From NCBI GenBank assembly GCA_010027395.1, contig RGVD01000009.1:1-25348 (forward strand): a stretch of DNA of 25,348 nt. Direction: 5' to 3'. Positions 24,349 through 25,348 of the stretch are shown here, piece after piece. Made by a program: the position numbers and the translations under genes. Position 1 is the stretch's first letter; each line of letters begins with the position of its first letter. The DNA comes from Bacteroidota bacterium (GTDB taxonomy: Bacteria > Bacteroidota > Bacteroidia > UKL13-3). Under the pieces are notes generated by a model. It ran no database searches. It was given only the letters and a program-made list of their open reading frames with translations, and was not told the DNA's origin.

Positions 24349-25348
24349 CTATTTTATTTCTGACTGTGCTTTTAACCAACTCACAATATCATTTACCACC
24401 TCTTCAGACATATTGCCTGCTTGGGTGTATTCCTTAGGCATGGATGGACCTTTGCCTTCAATAAACAAATGGTTTAAGAATGGGTAAGATTTAAATGATA
24501 CTTGCTTTTTATCTTTCATGGTCTTTTTCCAAATATCAAAATCAATCATTTTTACTTGGTAATCCCTTTCGCCTTGCAGCACATACAAAGGTTTGCTTTT
24601 ATTAAGAGCTAATTCCTCTGGGTGATAAGAAGCCAAATATTTCCAATAATCAAGCGTATAAGGCCCCATGACTTGGGCATTTGAAGTCATAGTAGGAATA
24701 CGAGCTCGGGTTGAATTTTGCATTTTCTCTTTTAATTCAGCCATTGCTTCAATTTGTTCAATGGCAAGGCTTGGAATTTCTCTTAGCGTTCCTGCCATGG
24801 AGATAAAACCTGCAATGTTTTTAAATTTTTTATTGAACATAGGAATCAAATAACCGCCTTGACTATGCCCTATGATATAGATTTGATGTGGGTTGATTTC
24901 TTTACGGGCAGCAATGGCAGTTATGATTTCTTCAAGGTCTTGTAAGTATTCGTTTTCTACAGTAAAGGGTTCTTTGCCCAAAGAATCATCCTCGAGCAAT
25001 TTGTTTAAATACTGATGAGTTTTTTTATCATATCTAAAAGCTGCAATGCCCTTGGATGCGAGTCCCCAAGCAAGGTCTTTGTATATTTTATTTGGACCAA
25101 TTGAACAGTCTTTGTCAATACCACCAGAACCCGGAACGATAATAACAACAGGCATTGGTGTCTTTGATTTGGGAATACTTAATCGTCCTGAATTTTTAAA
25201 GTCTTTGCCCCCGTATTCAATGCGTAGTTCGGTAAATAATTCAGCATTAACATATTCTGCAGGTGTATATTGAATCTCTCCTGGACTAATGAAAAGCCCC
25301 GCAATTTGAGCCAATGAATCAAAATTAACAGATAAGGTTATCTTGCCT
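24349..25348 (-). CDS. Alpha/beta hydrolase, N-terminally truncated by the window edge
   Basis: The reading frame is open to the right edge, and residues before the TTG at 25314 (GKITLSVNFDSLAQ) look like coding sequence that ends a preceding domain, so the gene almost certainly begins outside the window. The visible part is an alpha/beta hydrolase: oxyanion-loop GSGGIDKD, nucleophile elbow GHSQGG (Ser151 counted from that TTG), Asp251 in GERDYQV, and His282 in FLNHLF. Similar proteins in Bacteroidota carry an N-terminal DUF3887-like domain, with ends resembling GKITLxVxFD; that this applies here is an inference. It probably acts on an ester or peptide substrate that cannot be named. The lipoprotein gene follows on the same strand. 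Confidence 0.85.
   Translation of the reverse strand, partial: GKITLSVNFDSLAQIAGLFISPGEIQYTPAEYVNAELFTELRIEYGGKDFKNSGRLSIPKSKTPMPVVIIVPGSGGIDKDCSIGPNKIYKDLAWGLASKGIAAFRYDKKTHQYLNKLLEDDSLGKEPFTVENEYLQDLEEIITAIAARKEINPHQIYIIGHSQGGYLIPMFNKKFKNIAGFISMAGTLREIPSLAIEQIEAMAELKEKMQNSTRARIPTMTSNAQVMGPYTLDYWKYLASYHPEELALNKSKPLYVLQGERDYQVKMIDFDIWKKTMKDKKQVSFKSYPFLNHLFIEGKGPSMPKEYTQAGNMSEEVVNDIVSWLKAQSEIK

Noticed and set aside
1..25348. CRISPR array, transposase, phage gene, tRNA or rRNA
   Set aside because: No regularly spaced direct repeats, DDE/HUH transposase motifs, phage proteins, tRNA cloverleaf or rRNA-like stretch were seen on either strand.

Overview
This window comes from a Bacteroidota chromosome. 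It is AT-rich, and it carries a PorU/PorV-type attachment module of the type IX secretion system (T9SS), PorP/SprF proteins and the gliding lipoprotein GldJ. Signal peptides repeatedly end in A|Q, and lipoboxes end in C. The -7 promoter box TAnnTTTG typical of the phylum appears upstream of several genes. Genus and family cannot be read from the sequence alone.

Region 1-9011 is a T9SS block. On the minus strand lie porU, porV and the first 25 codons of ispF, which runs off the left edge. Divergently on the plus strand are two tandem porP/sprF paralogues and gldJ, closed by a strong hairpin terminator. PorU (gingipain-like sortase) and PorV (OM barrel shuttle) would act together to cleave and anchor secreted cargo. 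GldJ and the PorP-like proteins belong to the envelope part of the machine. The signal peptide of porV is out of frame with its mature part.

Region 9098-12901 holds a periplasmic TPR protein (minus), then a DHH phosphoesterase gene followed closely by two FKBP-type peptidyl-prolyl isomerases (one lipoprotein, one soluble tandem-domain protein), ending in a terminator.

Region 13014-15747 is a multi-PAS/GAF sensor gene that is broken by two apparent single-base deletions in poly-A runs. It ends with a DHp-like histidine segment but no ATPase domain.

Region 15767-20199 is mostly housekeeping: a small secreted Cys/Lys-rich protein, phosphatidylserine decarboxylase, glutamate dehydrogenase and a YifB/ComM ATPase (all minus), then tatA (plus).

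Region 20320-25348 has gatA, a MltD-like LysM protein whose catalytic Glu is replaced, and a NUDIX hydrolase (plus). These converge on a lipoprotein of unknown function and an alpha/beta hydrolase (minus) that runs off the right edge.

No rRNA, tRNA, CRISPR array, insertion sequence or phage gene was seen. No gap between genes exceeds 300 bases. The most notable signals are the three apparent frameshifts (porV signal peptide and two in the PAS gene), the catalytically degenerate transglycosylase-like protein, the sensor without a kinase ATPase domain, and the shared CP(D/E)F tail of the tandem PorP paralogues.
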